Shown here piece after piece: positions 16,659-25,129 of a stretch of DNA of 48,066 bases. Where the stretch lies: assembly GCA_003245625.1 (NCBI GenBank), contig QKCT01000054.1:1-48066 (forward strand), in the 5' to 3' direction. The stretch is from Bacillota bacterium (lineage in GTDB: Bacteria; Bacillota_I; Bacilli_A; Izemoplasmatales; Hujiaoplasmataceae). A program made the position numbers and the translations under genes. Below the pieces are notes generated by a model. The model was not told the DNA's origin, did no database searches, and saw only the letters and a program-made list of their open reading frames with translations. The first letter of the stretch is position 1. Every line of letters starts with the position of its first letter.

Positions 16659-19094
16659 ATGAAATTCGGTCATTTTGATGATAAACTCAAGGAATATGTT
16701 ATTCATACACCATTTACTCCTTATCCTTGGATTAACTATCTAGGAAATCAGGATTATTTTGCCTTATTCAGCAACACAAGCGGAGGGTATAGTTTTTTTA
16801 AAGATGCAAGATTAAGAAGAATCACTAGATATCGATACAACAATGTTCCAGTTGATAATGAAGGTCGATACTTCTTTATCAAAGATAATGGAACAACCTT
16901 CAATGTCGGTGGTAGACCAATGATGACACCGCTCGATTCTTATCAATGTCGTCATGGAATGGGGTATTCGATTATCGAATCCAGCAAGAATGATTTAGCA
17001 GTAAAACAAACGAGTTTTGTTCCCCTGGGAGAACAATGTGAGATTCACCGTTTAGAATTTAAAAACACTTCCAAGCAATCAAAGTCAATCGAAGTGATTA
17101 GTTATATTGAATGGAATCTTTGGGATGCTTACGATGATATGACAAACTTTCAACGAAACTACAATATCGGTGAAGTGGAAGTCGAAGGAAGTACCATATA
17201 CCATAAAACAGAGTATAAAGAGAGAAGAAATCACTACGCGTTTTATACAGTGAACCATCCGATTCAAGGGTTTGATACCGATCGTGAAACCTTTATTGGG
17301 TTATATCAAGATTTATCCAATCCTAATGTCATTCAGAATGGATCGCAAAACTCTGTCGCATCCGGTTGGGCACCAATCGCTTCTCACAATGTACCATTAG
17401 ATTTAGCTCCGGGTGAGACAAAATCTCTCATCTTCATGCTTGGCTATGTCGAAAATGAGTTGGATCAAAAATTTGAACAATTGGATGTTATCAATAAAGA
17501 AAAAGCAAAAGCTATGATATCTTCCTTCCAGACGAATCAGGATGTCGAAAATGCATTATCAAAACTATCTATTTATTGGAGTAACATTCTTGAAAAATAT
17601 CAGATTCAAAGTAAGCACCAAAAACTAAATCGAATGGTCAATATATGGAATGCTTATCAAAACATGACTTGTTTTAATATGTCTCGAAGTGCGTCTTATT
17701 TTGAAAGCGGAGTCGGAAGAGGAATGGGATTCCGCGATAGCAATCAGGATATCCTAGGTTTCGTCCATATCGAACCATTGCGAGCGAGAGAACGCCTTTT
17801 AGATTTGATGGCAACCCAATTATCGAGTGGAAGTGCCTACCATCAATATAGTCCATTAACCAAAAAGGGAAATGAAGGACTTGGTACCGGATTCAACGAT
17901 GACCCGTGTTGGTTATTATTAAGCGTGACAGCTTATATCAAAGAAACCGGTGATTTTGACTTTTTAAGTGAAATGGTACCTTTCGAAAACAATGAAGCAT
18001 TAAGCGATACTGTTTTGGAACACTTGAAACGCGCTTTTCAATACACAAAGAATCATTTAGGTCCTCACGGATTACCATTAATCGGTCGCGCAGACTGGAA
18101 TGATTGTTTGAATCTGAATTGTTTTAGTGATACACCGGGAGAATCGTTCCAAACCGTTCAAAATAAAGGTGATGGGTTAACTGCGGAAAGCATCTTTATT
18201 GCGGGACTTTTTGTTTTGGGTTGTAATGAACTTTCTGATTTGCTGAAAGTCATTCAGAATGATTTTTATCAGACAGTCATGGATGCGAAAGAAGACATGG
18301 TTCATACAGTGGAGCAATATGGATTGGATGAAGCATGGTTCTTACGAGCATATGATGCATTTGGGAATAAGGTCGGATCGAATGAAAATGAAGATGGAAA
18401 AATCTTTATTGAACCTCAAGGAATGTGCATCATGGCTGGAATCGGTGTTGAGAATGGCTTTGCCAAGAAAGCACTAGAAAGTTCCAAGAAGTATTTGGAT
18501 ACAGAGTATGGTATGGTATTAAATTATCCTGCGTATAAGGAATATCATTTAGAACTTGGAGAAATCAGTAGCTATCCAAGAGGATATAAAGAAAATGGTG
18601 GAATTTTCTGCCACAATAATCCATGGGTTATGATTGCCAACACAAAAGTTTTGAATGGAGAAGAAGCTTTTTCGATGTATCGTAAGATTGCACCAGCTTA
18701 TTTGGAAGATATTTCTGAGATTCATCGAACAGAACCATATGTTTATGCTCAAATGATTGCAGGAAAAGAAGCGATTCGTCATGGTGAAGCAAAGAACAGC
18801 TGGTTGACTGGAACAGCGTCTTGGAATTATGTTGCGATTACACAACACATCTTGGGAATACAACCGGATTACAATGGGTTGAAAGTACATCCGGTCATCC
18901 CAAAAGAGTTTGGAACATTTACAATCAAAAGACATTTTCGAGGGGTGACATATGTCATTCATTTGGATAACACCAAAGACAACAACCCTGACAACATGAC
19001 TTTGGAAATCAACGGTGTTTTATACAAGGGAAATATTATTCCATTTAAATCCGATGATCTTGGAAAAGAAGTGAATGTCTATGCAACATTCTAA
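16659..19094 (+). CDS. GH94 cellobiose/cellodextrin phosphorylase
   Basis: An 811-residue intracellular inverting phosphorylase that splits cellobiose (or a short cello-oligosaccharide) with phosphate into glucose 1-phosphate and glucose. The beginning MKFGHFDDKLKEYVI and the segment GGYSFFKDARLRRITRYRYN are characteristic of cellobiose phosphorylases. The catalytic Asp is in GRADWNDCLN, with Asp479 followed by Trp480, Asn481 and Asp482. Length equals that of characterised clostridial cellobiose phosphorylases. The start is ATG 16659, six bases after GGAGG; ATG 16647 precedes that site. There is no signal peptide. It would complete breakdown of the glucan backbone after side chains are removed, saving an ATP. 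Cellodextrin or laminaribiose specificity cannot be excluded, but cellobiose is most likely. Confidence 0.93.
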   Translation: MKFGHFDDKLKEYVIHTPFTPYPWINYLGNQDYFALFSNTSGGYSFFKDARLRRITRYRYNNVPVDNEGRYFFIKDNGTTFNVGGRPMMTPLDSYQCRHGMGYSIIESSKNDLAVKQTSFVPLGEQCEIHRLEFKNTSKQSKSIEVISYIEWNLWDAYDDMTNFQRNYNIGEVEVEGSTIYHKTEYKERRNHYAFYTVNHPIQGFDTDRETFIGLYQDLSNPNVIQNGSQNSVASGWAPIASHNVPLDLAPGETKSLIFMLGYVENELDQKFEQLDVINKEKAKAMISSFQTNQDVENALSKLSIYWSNILEKYQIQSKHQKLNRMVNIWNAYQNMTCFNMSRSASYFESGVGRGMGFRDSNQDILGFVHIEPLRARERLLDLMATQLSSGSAYHQYSPLTKKGNEGLGTGFNDDPCWLLLSVTAYIKETGDFDFLSEMVPFENNEALSDTVLEHLKRAFQYTKNHLGPHGLPLIGRADWNDCLNLNCFSDTPGESFQTVQNKGDGLTAESIFIAGLFVLGCNELSDLLKVIQNDFYQTVMDAKEDMVHTVEQYGLDEAWFLRAYDAFGNKVGSNENEDGKIFIEPQGMCIMAGIGVENGFAKKALESSKKYLDTEYGMVLNYPAYKEYHLELGEISSYPRGYKENGGIFCHNNPWVMIANTKVLNGEEAFSMYRKIAPAYLEDISEIHRTEPYVYAQMIAGKEAIRHGEAKNSWLTGTASWNYVAITQHILGIQPDYNGLKVHPVIPKEFGTFTIKRHFRGVTYVIHLDNTKDNNPDNMTLEINGVLYKGNIIPFKSDDLGKEVNVYATF

Positions 19095-19120
19095 TCGTAA
19101 AAATTTTCTTTCCATTTTTT

Positions 19121-19138
19121 AGCCCTAAAGGGCTTTTT
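19121..19138 (+). terminator. Short terminator-like hairpin after GH94
   Basis: AGCCC (19121-19125), loop TAAA and GGGCT (19130-19134) are followed by TTTT. The stem is only five pairs, so it may be leaky. Confidence 0.6.
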
Positions 19139-19149
19139 CCATATTCCTG

Positions 19150-19158
19150 TGATACAAT
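19150..19158 (+). promoter_or_regulatory. Extended -10 promoter before the beta-lactamase-fold gene
   Basis: TGATACAAT at 19150-19158 gives an extended -10 element 37 bp upstream of the start at 19196. No strong -35 is seen. Confidence 0.5.
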
Positions 19159-19195
19159 AGACTTAATTTAGGAATGTCAAATTTTGGGGGATAAA

Positions 19196-20245
19196 ATGAA
19201 TAGCAATATTCTTGAGTTGAATCGTCTTTTAAAAATGCATCACAAGAAAAATCCCAATTCTGTTTTATCGATTGGTTTGTTACAAAATGAGGAGTCCTAC
19301 TTTTATACTTTCAAGAAAAATGATACAGATAATGTGAGTTTGTTTGGTCTGGGATCTGTCAGTAAAACAATTCTTTCTACGTATATGGCAAAATTGATTT
19401 CTGAGCAAAAACTAGATATGAATAAGTCGCTAGATCAATATCTTGATTTGAACCCCAATATTTGTTATCCTACAGTTTTACAGTGTGCAACACATACATC
19501 AGGTTATCATGGGTTTATCCCTGCAGTTCAATCATTGAGCACGAGAGTTTTTCGTGGCTTTAATAATAAGAATCTTTATCAAGGACTGGATAAAGATTGG
19601 CTCATGAAGCGTTTATTTCGAAATAAACCTCTCAGCAAGATAAAATACCGATACTCGGATTTTAATTATGCCATTTTGGCGCAAGTCATCGAAGCAATTG
19701 AACATCGTCCTTATCAGGAAGCTGTCATTGCATTTTTACAAGATGAAATTGGGATGATGGATACATGCTATGGCGGTAAAGAAAAAACAAATGAATTGAC
19801 TCATTCTTGGAAATGGGAATTGGAGAATCCATTTCTTGCGGCTGGAGGCTTATATTCCACACCTCAAGATTTGGTTCGCTTTCTGAATTATCAAATTCAA
19901 AACTATCAGGGTTTACAGGTGTCACATGAGAAATATCATCGGATTTCCTCAAACAAAAAAATCTATACTGGATTTTCTTGGAACTCATTCCACAGTGGAA
20001 CATTTTATTGGCACTTAGGAGGTCAAGGATATTATCGATCTTATGTTTTGTTTGATACCAAACGAAAACTATCTCTTGTGATTTTGGCCACGGTAGATAT
20101 CAACCATCAGCATGTCGGAAGATTAGGATCTTGTTTGTATCGAAACTTAAAGCGAAATCCGAAAACAAGTCTGGATTTTTTACAGGCATTAAACGATCAT
20201 ATCACATCGGTTGTGATTCAACCGATGGAACGTACAAATATATGA
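19196..20245 (+). CDS. Beta-lactamase-fold serine hydrolase (class C-like)
   Basis: A 349-residue member of the serine beta-lactamase/penicillin-binding-protein-like superfamily. Catalytic motifs are SVSK (Ser54 and Lys57), RYSDFNY (Tyr153, replacing the usual YxN with YSD), and HLGGQG (His273, Gly275) in place of KTG. No signal peptide or membrane helix is visible, so it is probably a cytoplasmic esterase or amidase rather than a drug-resistance enzyme. ATG 19196 follows GGGGG by five bases; an in-frame TTG at 19184 overlaps that site. It lies 13 bp before an acetyl-esterase-like gene, and related proteins in glycan loci act as esterases. The substrate is unknown. Confidence 0.85.
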   Translation: MNSNILELNRLLKMHHKKNPNSVLSIGLLQNEESYFYTFKKNDTDNVSLFGLGSVSKTILSTYMAKLISEQKLDMNKSLDQYLDLNPNICYPTVLQCATHTSGYHGFIPAVQSLSTRVFRGFNNKNLYQGLDKDWLMKRLFRNKPLSKIKYRYSDFNYAILAQVIEAIEHRPYQEAVIAFLQDEIGMMDTCYGGKEKTNELTHSWKWELENPFLAAGGLYSTPQDLVRFLNYQIQNYQGLQVSHEKYHRISSNKKIYTGFSWNSFHSGTFYWHLGGQGYYRSYVLFDTKRKLSLVILATVDINHQHVGRLGSCLYRNLKRNPKTSLDFLQALNDHITSVVIQPMERTNI

Positions 20246-20258
20246 AATTAGGAGTAAA

Positions 20259-20990
20259 ATGATGTTAGTTCAAACCATTTCCTTACAAGAGGATCAAAGC
20301 GTAACTCTTACCATCTATATCCAAGAACCATCCGAAGAGATGAAACATGTCCAAGTAAAACCGGGTCTATTGATTTGTCCTGGAGGAGGGTATCAGTTTG
20401 TTAGCGATCGAGAAGCAGAAGTTGTTGCATTGGAATATTTGAAGGAAGGCTATCAGTGCTTTGTATTACACTATAGTTTGAATGAAAATGCAACTTATCC
20501 AAAACCATTGTTGGATGCGGAAAAGGCACTACGATTGATTCATGAAAACCATCAAGATTGGTATGTAAATCCAAATAAGGTTGCGGTGATAGGATTTTCT
20601 GCCGGAGCGCATCTGGCAACGATGTTAGCGACGAAGGGAACGATTCGTCCAAATGCATTAATTGTTGGATATCCAGCATACTATCCGATTCCAGAAATCA
20701 ATTATGATTTTCCTTTTCCAAGTGTAGACAAACATACTCCAGAAGCATTTATCTTTCATACATATATGGACGGGTTCGTCCCTGTCAAAAATGCCTTATT
20801 TTTAGCAGAACAATATCACCAAAATAATATTCCGTTTGAAATTCACGTATTTCGTGACGGCGGACACGGATTATCGCTTGGAAATCATTTAGTTTCTAAT
20901 GAACCAGATTTTAGAGTAGACACTCATTATCATCACTGGATCAAGCTAAGCATCGAATGGCTCGATCGAGTGTTAAAACCGTTTCAATAA
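20259..20990 (+). CDS. Alpha/beta hydrolase, acetyl-esterase-like
   Basis: A 243-residue alpha/beta-hydrolase. The oxyanion segment is LLICPGGGYQFVS, the nucleophile elbow GFSAGAHLA contains Ser114, and the acid and base are likely Asp171 (HTYMDGFVP) and His203 (RDGGHGLS). This pattern (PGGGY, GFSAGAHLA) is common among acetyl xylan esterase-like and BD-FAE-type esterases. It lacks a signal peptide, so it probably deacetylates imported oligosaccharides. AGGAG precedes ATG 20259. It is 45 bp upstream of fucI with no terminator seen, implying co-expression with the deoxysugar pathway. Esterase activity is well supported; the acyl group removed is inferred. Confidence 0.85.
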   Translation: MMLVQTISLQEDQSVTLTIYIQEPSEEMKHVQVKPGLLICPGGGYQFVSDREAEVVALEYLKEGYQCFVLHYSLNENATYPKPLLDAEKALRLIHENHQDWYVNPNKVAVIGFSAGAHLATMLATKGTIRPNALIVGYPAYYPIPEINYDFPFPSVDKHTPEAFIFHTYMDGFVPVKNALFLAEQYHQNNIPFEIHVFRDGGHGLSLGNHLVSNEPDFRVDTHYHHWIKLSIEWLDRVLKPFQ

Positions 20991-21035
20991 ACACCAAATA
21001 TCTCTAATCAAATCCATCTTTATAGGAGGCAAGTT

Positions 21036-22823
21036 ATGAATCAATTTCGATTGGTAGGCTCCTTACCAAAAGTAGGAATTCGACCAACCATTGACGGACG
21101 CATGAAAGGTGTCCGTGAAAGTCTAGAAGATCAGACTTTTAACATGGCGAAGAAAGTAAAGGTTCTGATTGAACAATTGCGACACCCATCCGGTGAATTC
21201 GTAGAATGTATTATTGCCGATACCACAATCGGAGGCGTCAGAGAAAGTGCAGAATGCGAAGAAAAGTTTTTAACAGAACGGGTTGATATCAGTATCACTG
21301 TTACACCTTGTTGGTGTTATGGGACAGAAACCATGGATACCAATCGCGACCGAATTAAAGCGATTTGGGGATTCAACGGGACGGAAAGACCTGGTGCAGT
21401 GTACTTAGCGGCTGCGGCTGCGGCGCATGATCAAACAGGCTATCCGGTTTTTACGATTTATGGAAAAGATGTCCAAGACAAAGAGGATGAATCCGTACCG
21501 GATGATGTGATTCAAAAAATTATCCAATTTACAAAGGCGGCTCTAGCAGTCGCGACGATGAAAAACAAGTCCTACTTGGCAGTAGGAGGAACATCCATGG
21601 GGATTGCTGGTTCCACAGTAAATGTGGACTTCTTTAGTGATTATCTCGGAATGCGAAATGAATTCGTTGATATGAGCGAGATTCAACGACGAATCGAAGA
21701 AGGAATCTATGATCCAGAAGAATATCAAAAAGCTTTAGATTTTGTCAAAAAGAATTGCCAAGAAGGACCAGATTATAATACTCCTCCTTGGGACAAAAAG
21801 AAGAAGGATCATGACTGGGAATTTGTTGTAAAGATGACCTTAATTTTCCGCGATCTGATGATAGGAAATCCGAAACTAAAAGAACTTGGCTTTGGAGAAG
21901 AAGCGTTGGGACATAATGCAATTATGGCTGGATTCCAAGGTCAAAGACAATGGACAGATTTTCGTCCAAATGGAGATTTCTTGGAAACAATTTTGAACTC
22001 TTCTTTCGACTGGAATGGTCTTCGAGAAGCATTTATTGTCGCAACAGAAAATGACTCCTTAAATGCAGTACCAATGTTATTTGGTCATTTATTAACCGGA
22101 ACAGCTCAAATCTTCTCAGATGTTAGAACGTTTTGGAGCAAAGAAGCGGTAAAACGAGTGACCGGATATCAACTCGAAGGGCTTGCAAAAGAAGGAATTA
22201 TTCACCTTATTAATTCCGGTTCCACGACGTTGGATGGAACAGGACAACAAAAAGACGAACAAGGGAATCCAGTGTTAAAGCCATATTATCACTTGACGGA
22301 AGAAGAAATGCTCGATTGCTATCAAGCAACCGAATTTTGTCCGGCAAACCAATACTATTTCCGTGGTGGTGGATTCAGCACAAGATTTCTCAGTAAAGGA
22401 AATATGAAAATTACCATGTCCAGAATCAATATCGTAAAAGGACTTGGGCCAGTATTGCAAATTGCAGAAGGATATACCATCGATCTTCCTCAAGATGTGC
22501 ACGATAAGATTGATATGCGAACCGACCCTGCATGGCCAACCACATGGTTTGCGCCTATACTGACAGGAGAAGGAGCTTTTAAGGATGTTTATAGTGTTAT
22601 GAATCTTTGGGGTGCGAATCATGGAGCGATATCATATGGTCATATTGGTGATCAACTAATCACTTTAGCTTCGATGTTAAGAATCCCTGTATCGATGCAT
22701 AATGTGAGTGAAGATCGAATCTACCGTCCAAAAACATGGGCAGCTTTTGGCACGAAAGACCTAGAAAGTGCAGATTATCGTGCTTGTAAGAATTTTGGTC
22801 CATTATACAAGAAAACATGGTAA
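21036..22823 (+). CDS. fucI: L-fucose isomerase
   Basis: A 595-residue aldose-ketose isomerase that converts L-fucose to L-fuculose and usually also accepts D-arabinose. It aligns end to end with E. coli FucI. Metal and catalytic residues are Glu338 in [11 protein letters not shown], Asp362 in [10 protein letters not shown], and His529 in [12 protein letters not shown], matching E. coli Glu337, Asp361 and His528. AGGAGG lies upstream of ATG 21036. The stop overlaps the start of the kinase gene by seven bases, indicating translational coupling. Fucose would be expected from fucosylated xyloglucan or another plant or host glycan. An alpha-fucosidase gene is not present in this window. Confidence 0.95.
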   Translation: MNQFRLVGSLPKVGIRPTIDGRMKGVRESLEDQTFNMAKKVKVLIEQLRHPSGEFVECIIADTTIGGVRESAECEEKFLTERVDISITVTPCWCYGTETMDTNRDRIKAIWGFNGTERPGAVYLAAAAAAHDQTGYPVFTIYGKDVQDKEDESVPDDVIQKIIQFTKAALAVATMKNKSYLAVGGTSMGIAGSTVNVDFFSDYLGMRNEFVDMSEIQRRIEEGIYDPEEYQKALDFVKKNCQEGPDYNTPPWDKKKKDHDWEFVVKMTLIFRDLMIGNPKLKELGFGEEALGHNAIMAGFQGQRQWTDFRPNGDFLETILNSSFDWNGLREAFIVATENDSLNAVPMLFGHLLTGTAQIFSDVRTFWSKEAVKRVTGYQLEGLAKEGIIHLINSGSTTLDGTGQQKDEQGNPVLKPYYHLTEEEMLDCYQATEFCPANQYYFRGGGFSTRFLSKGNMKITMSRINIVKGLGPVLQIAEGYTIDLPQDVHDKIDMRTDPAWPTTWFAPILTGEGAFKDVYSVMNLWGANHGAISYGHIGDQLITLASMLRIPVSMHNVSEDRIYRPKTWAAFGTKDLESADYRACKNFGPLYKKTW

Positions 22824-24133
22824 AAGAATACTGTCTCGCAATTGACATAGGCGCCAGTAGCGGTAGACATATCGTGAAAGAAATCGGCAGTGATCAGATT
22901 GTTGAGGTTTATCGATTTCAGAATGAAATGGATGCTACCGAACAGGGTTTGGTTTGGGACATTGATCGTTTATGGACTGAAGTTAAAACAGGAATTGCCG
23001 TAGCATGTCAAAACCATAAGAATATTGTCTCATTAGGGATTGATACATGGGGAGTAGATTATGTGCTTCTCAACGAAGATACCATTGTTAAGCCAGTTTT
23101 TGCATACCGAAATGATAGAACAAAAGAATCGATTGATTTTGTCCATCAAAAGATTTCTTTTTCTCGCTTGTATCAAATCTCTGGAATCCAGTTTGAACCT
23201 TTTAATACTATTTATCAGTTATACTGGGATAAACTACATCAACGTTTGAGTGAAAATACAAATTTCTTAATGTTGCCAGAGTATTTTTTCTTTCGTTTAA
23301 CAGGAATTAAAGTTCACGAGTATACGGAAGCAACAACAACAGGTTTGATAAACTGTATTACAAAAGACTATGACAATGAAATACTATCTGCACTTGATCT
23401 ACCAAGAGAGATGTTCGGATCTCCGGTTCAACCGGGATACACTGAAAAAGCTACATTGCAGATTCAAAAAGAACTTGGTTTTATGGGACAAGTGACGTTA
23501 GTCGCTACTCATGATACTGCAAGTGCAGTAGAAAGTGTTGATATTGGTCCAGATGATATCTACATCTCAAGTGGAACTTGGTCTTTATTGGGAATCAAGT
23601 CCAAGAAACCAATTCAAACAGAGGAAGCATTAAATGCTGGCTTTTCTCATGAGGGAGGGATTGGATATCTCCGTTTTCAAACAAATATTCCAGGCTTATG
23701 GATCATCCAGCAACTCAAGAAGGAATTGAAAATAGATTCGTATCAAGAAATGATTGAAGCAGCGATGAAAAGTAACCTTGATCTGACATTTGATGTAAAG
23801 GATTCTCGATTGATGTCACCGGATTCAATGGTTGAAACGGTGAAGACGATTTTGAAAGAACAACACTTCTTGGGTGATTTCAAGATTGCGGATTTATTCA
23901 ATATCGTATTCCACAGTCTGGCAAAATCCTATCAAATTGCAATTTTGAATCTAGAAAGAATTACACAAAGAAGCTTTCAAAATGTTGTCATTTTTGGTGG
24001 TGGAGCAAACAATCAATATCTGAATCATTTAATCGAGAAGTATACTTTAAAAAATGTAATCCCATTTCCAATAGAGGCGACTGCGATTGGAAATCTCAAA
24101 ATACAAGAACAAGCGATATTATCAAAGAGGTGA
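22817..24133 (+). CDS. FGGY carbohydrate kinase, rhamnulokinase (RhaB) family
   Basis: A 438-residue sugar kinase. It matches RhaB rather than FucK in its signatures: [12 protein letters not shown] at the N terminus, [46 protein letters not shown] and a C-terminal [13 protein letters not shown]. The expected product is a ketose 1-phosphate: L-rhamnulose 1-phosphate by family, but L-fuculose 1-phosphate if it serves the isomerase with which it is coupled. It overlaps fucI by seven bases. It ends soon after the EATAIGN motif with [11 protein letters not shown], while E. coli RhaB (489 residues) has about 40-50 more residues there. The C terminus therefore appears shortened. The ATP-binding motifs are intact, so it is probably active. 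Confidence 0.88.
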   Translation: MVKEYCLAIDIGASSGRHIVKEIGSDQIVEVYRFQNEMDATEQGLVWDIDRLWTEVKTGIAVACQNHKNIVSLGIDTWGVDYVLLNEDTIVKPVFAYRNDRTKESIDFVHQKISFSRLYQISGIQFEPFNTIYQLYWDKLHQRLSENTNFLMLPEYFFFRLTGIKVHEYTEATTTGLINCITKDYDNEILSALDLPREMFGSPVQPGYTEKATLQIQKELGFMGQVTLVATHDTASAVESVDIGPDDIYISSGTWSLLGIKSKKPIQTEEALNAGFSHEGGIGYLRFQTNIPGLWIIQQLKKELKIDSYQEMIEAAMKSNLDLTFDVKDSRLMSPDSMVETVKTILKEQHFLGDFKIADLFNIVFHSLAKSYQIAILNLERITQRSFQNVVIFGGGANNQYLNHLIEKYTLKNVIPFPIEATAIGNLKIQEQAILSKR

Positions 24134-24137
24134 AACA

Positions 24138-24959
24138 ATGGATATTCTAAATCAAGAATATGTGAAAGGATTTATCCGTCTTATGACAGACGGATCCAAT
24201 CGAGGTTGGCATGAACGAAATGGTGGGAATCTTTCCTATCGTTTAACATTGAATGAAGCAGAAATAATCAAAGCGAATACAACACCAGATTCCAATTGGT
24301 TTTCCATAGGAACAACCGTTCCGGAACTTTGTGAAGAGATGTTTCTTATCACAGGTACCGGGAAGTTTTTTAAGAACGCTGCGGAATACCCGGAAGAAAC
24401 CATCGGTATAATTGAAATCGACTCCAAAGGAGAAAATTATCGAATTCTTTGGGGGTTTTTAAATGGTGGGAGACCAACAAGCGAATTGCCGACCCATTTA
24501 ATGAATCACGAGGTGAAAAAGAAATGGACGAATAACCGTCACCGGGTTATTTATCACGCTCATACGACAAATATCATTTCTTTAACATTTATCTTGCCTC
24601 AAACCGATGAAGTGTTCACAAGACAACTTTGGGATATGATGCCGGAATGTCCGGTTGTGTTTCCAGAAGGGTTAGGAGTCATCGAATGGATGGTCCCCGG
24701 CGGGGAAGAAATCGGAATGAAAACATCCAAAATGATGGAAGAGTATAATATCGTAATTTGGTCAAATCACGGAACCTTCTGTAGTGAAGAAACATTTGAT
24801 TTTACGTTCGGATTAATGGATACTGTTGAGAAAGCAGCGGAAATGCTGATCAAAGTCCTATCAATCAACCCAAACAAGCAACCAGTTATGACTTCAGATC
24901 AGCTTCGTGCTCTAGGAAGTAAATATAACGTTTCAATCAATCCAAAGTTCTTAAAATAG
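24138..24959 (+). CDS. rhaD: Rhamnulose-1-phosphate aldolase family protein
   Basis: A 273-residue class II aldolase that matches E. coli RhaD (274 residues) throughout. The beginning GWHERNGGNLSYRL, the catalytic Glu116 in PTSELPTH, and the zinc ligands His140, His142 (YHAHTTN) and His211 (SNHGTF) align one position off E. coli Glu117, His141, His143 and His212. It would split a ketose 1-phosphate into dihydroxyacetone phosphate and L-lactaldehyde. AGAGGTG at the end of the kinase gene serves ATG 24138, four bases after the kinase stop. It follows FucI rather than RhaA, so either it accepts fuculose 1-phosphate or a rhamnose isomerase is encoded elsewhere. No lactaldehyde reductase is near. 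Confidence 0.92.
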   Translation: MDILNQEYVKGFIRLMTDGSNRGWHERNGGNLSYRLTLNEAEIIKANTTPDSNWFSIGTTVPELCEEMFLITGTGKFFKNAAEYPEETIGIIEIDSKGENYRILWGFLNGGRPTSELPTHLMNHEVKKKWTNNRHRVIYHAHTTNIISLTFILPQTDEVFTRQLWDMMPECPVVFPEGLGVIEWMVPGGEEIGMKTSKMMEEYNIVIWSNHGTFCSEETFDFTFGLMDTVEKAAEMLIKVLSINPNKQPVMTSDQLRALGSKYNVSINPKFLK

Positions 24960-25008
24960 TATCATTTATAGTCGATGTTTTGCATGTGGAATTACTTGGA
25001 TATCGCTA

Positions 25009-25035
25009 CCAAAAATAGAATTTTTGGGGTATAAT
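25009..25035 (+). promoter_or_regulatory. Promoter and inverted repeat upstream of the two-component system
   Basis: TATAAT lies at 25030-25035. Just upstream, CCAAAAAT (25009-25016) and ATTTTTGG (25020-25027) form an inverted repeat with an AGA spacer that covers much of the -35 to -10 interval. No good -35 is present, suggesting an activated or repressed promoter. The stretch 25019-25032 recurs with one mismatch at 31867-31880. The rest of the 170-bp gap contains a small CCGA/TCGG hairpin near 25082-25098 and nothing else I can name. Confidence 0.5.
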
Positions 25036-25129
25036 TGAAATAACAAACAACCTGACATCAAGAGACTACAGTTACATAAAGCCGAAACAATATATCGGTG
25101 ATTTTTGAAATGAATCGAGGTGAAACAAC

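Noticed and set aside
19196-20245. Beta-lactam resistance enzyme
   Set aside because: It lacks a signal peptide, has YSD instead of YxN and HxG instead of KTG, and lies next to carbohydrate esterases. A general esterase role is more likely.
24087-24137. Longer N terminus for the aldolase
   Set aside because: The in-frame ATG at 24087 lies inside the kinase gene with no ribosome site. The ATG at 24138 has AGAGGTG upstream and matches the N terminus of RhaD.
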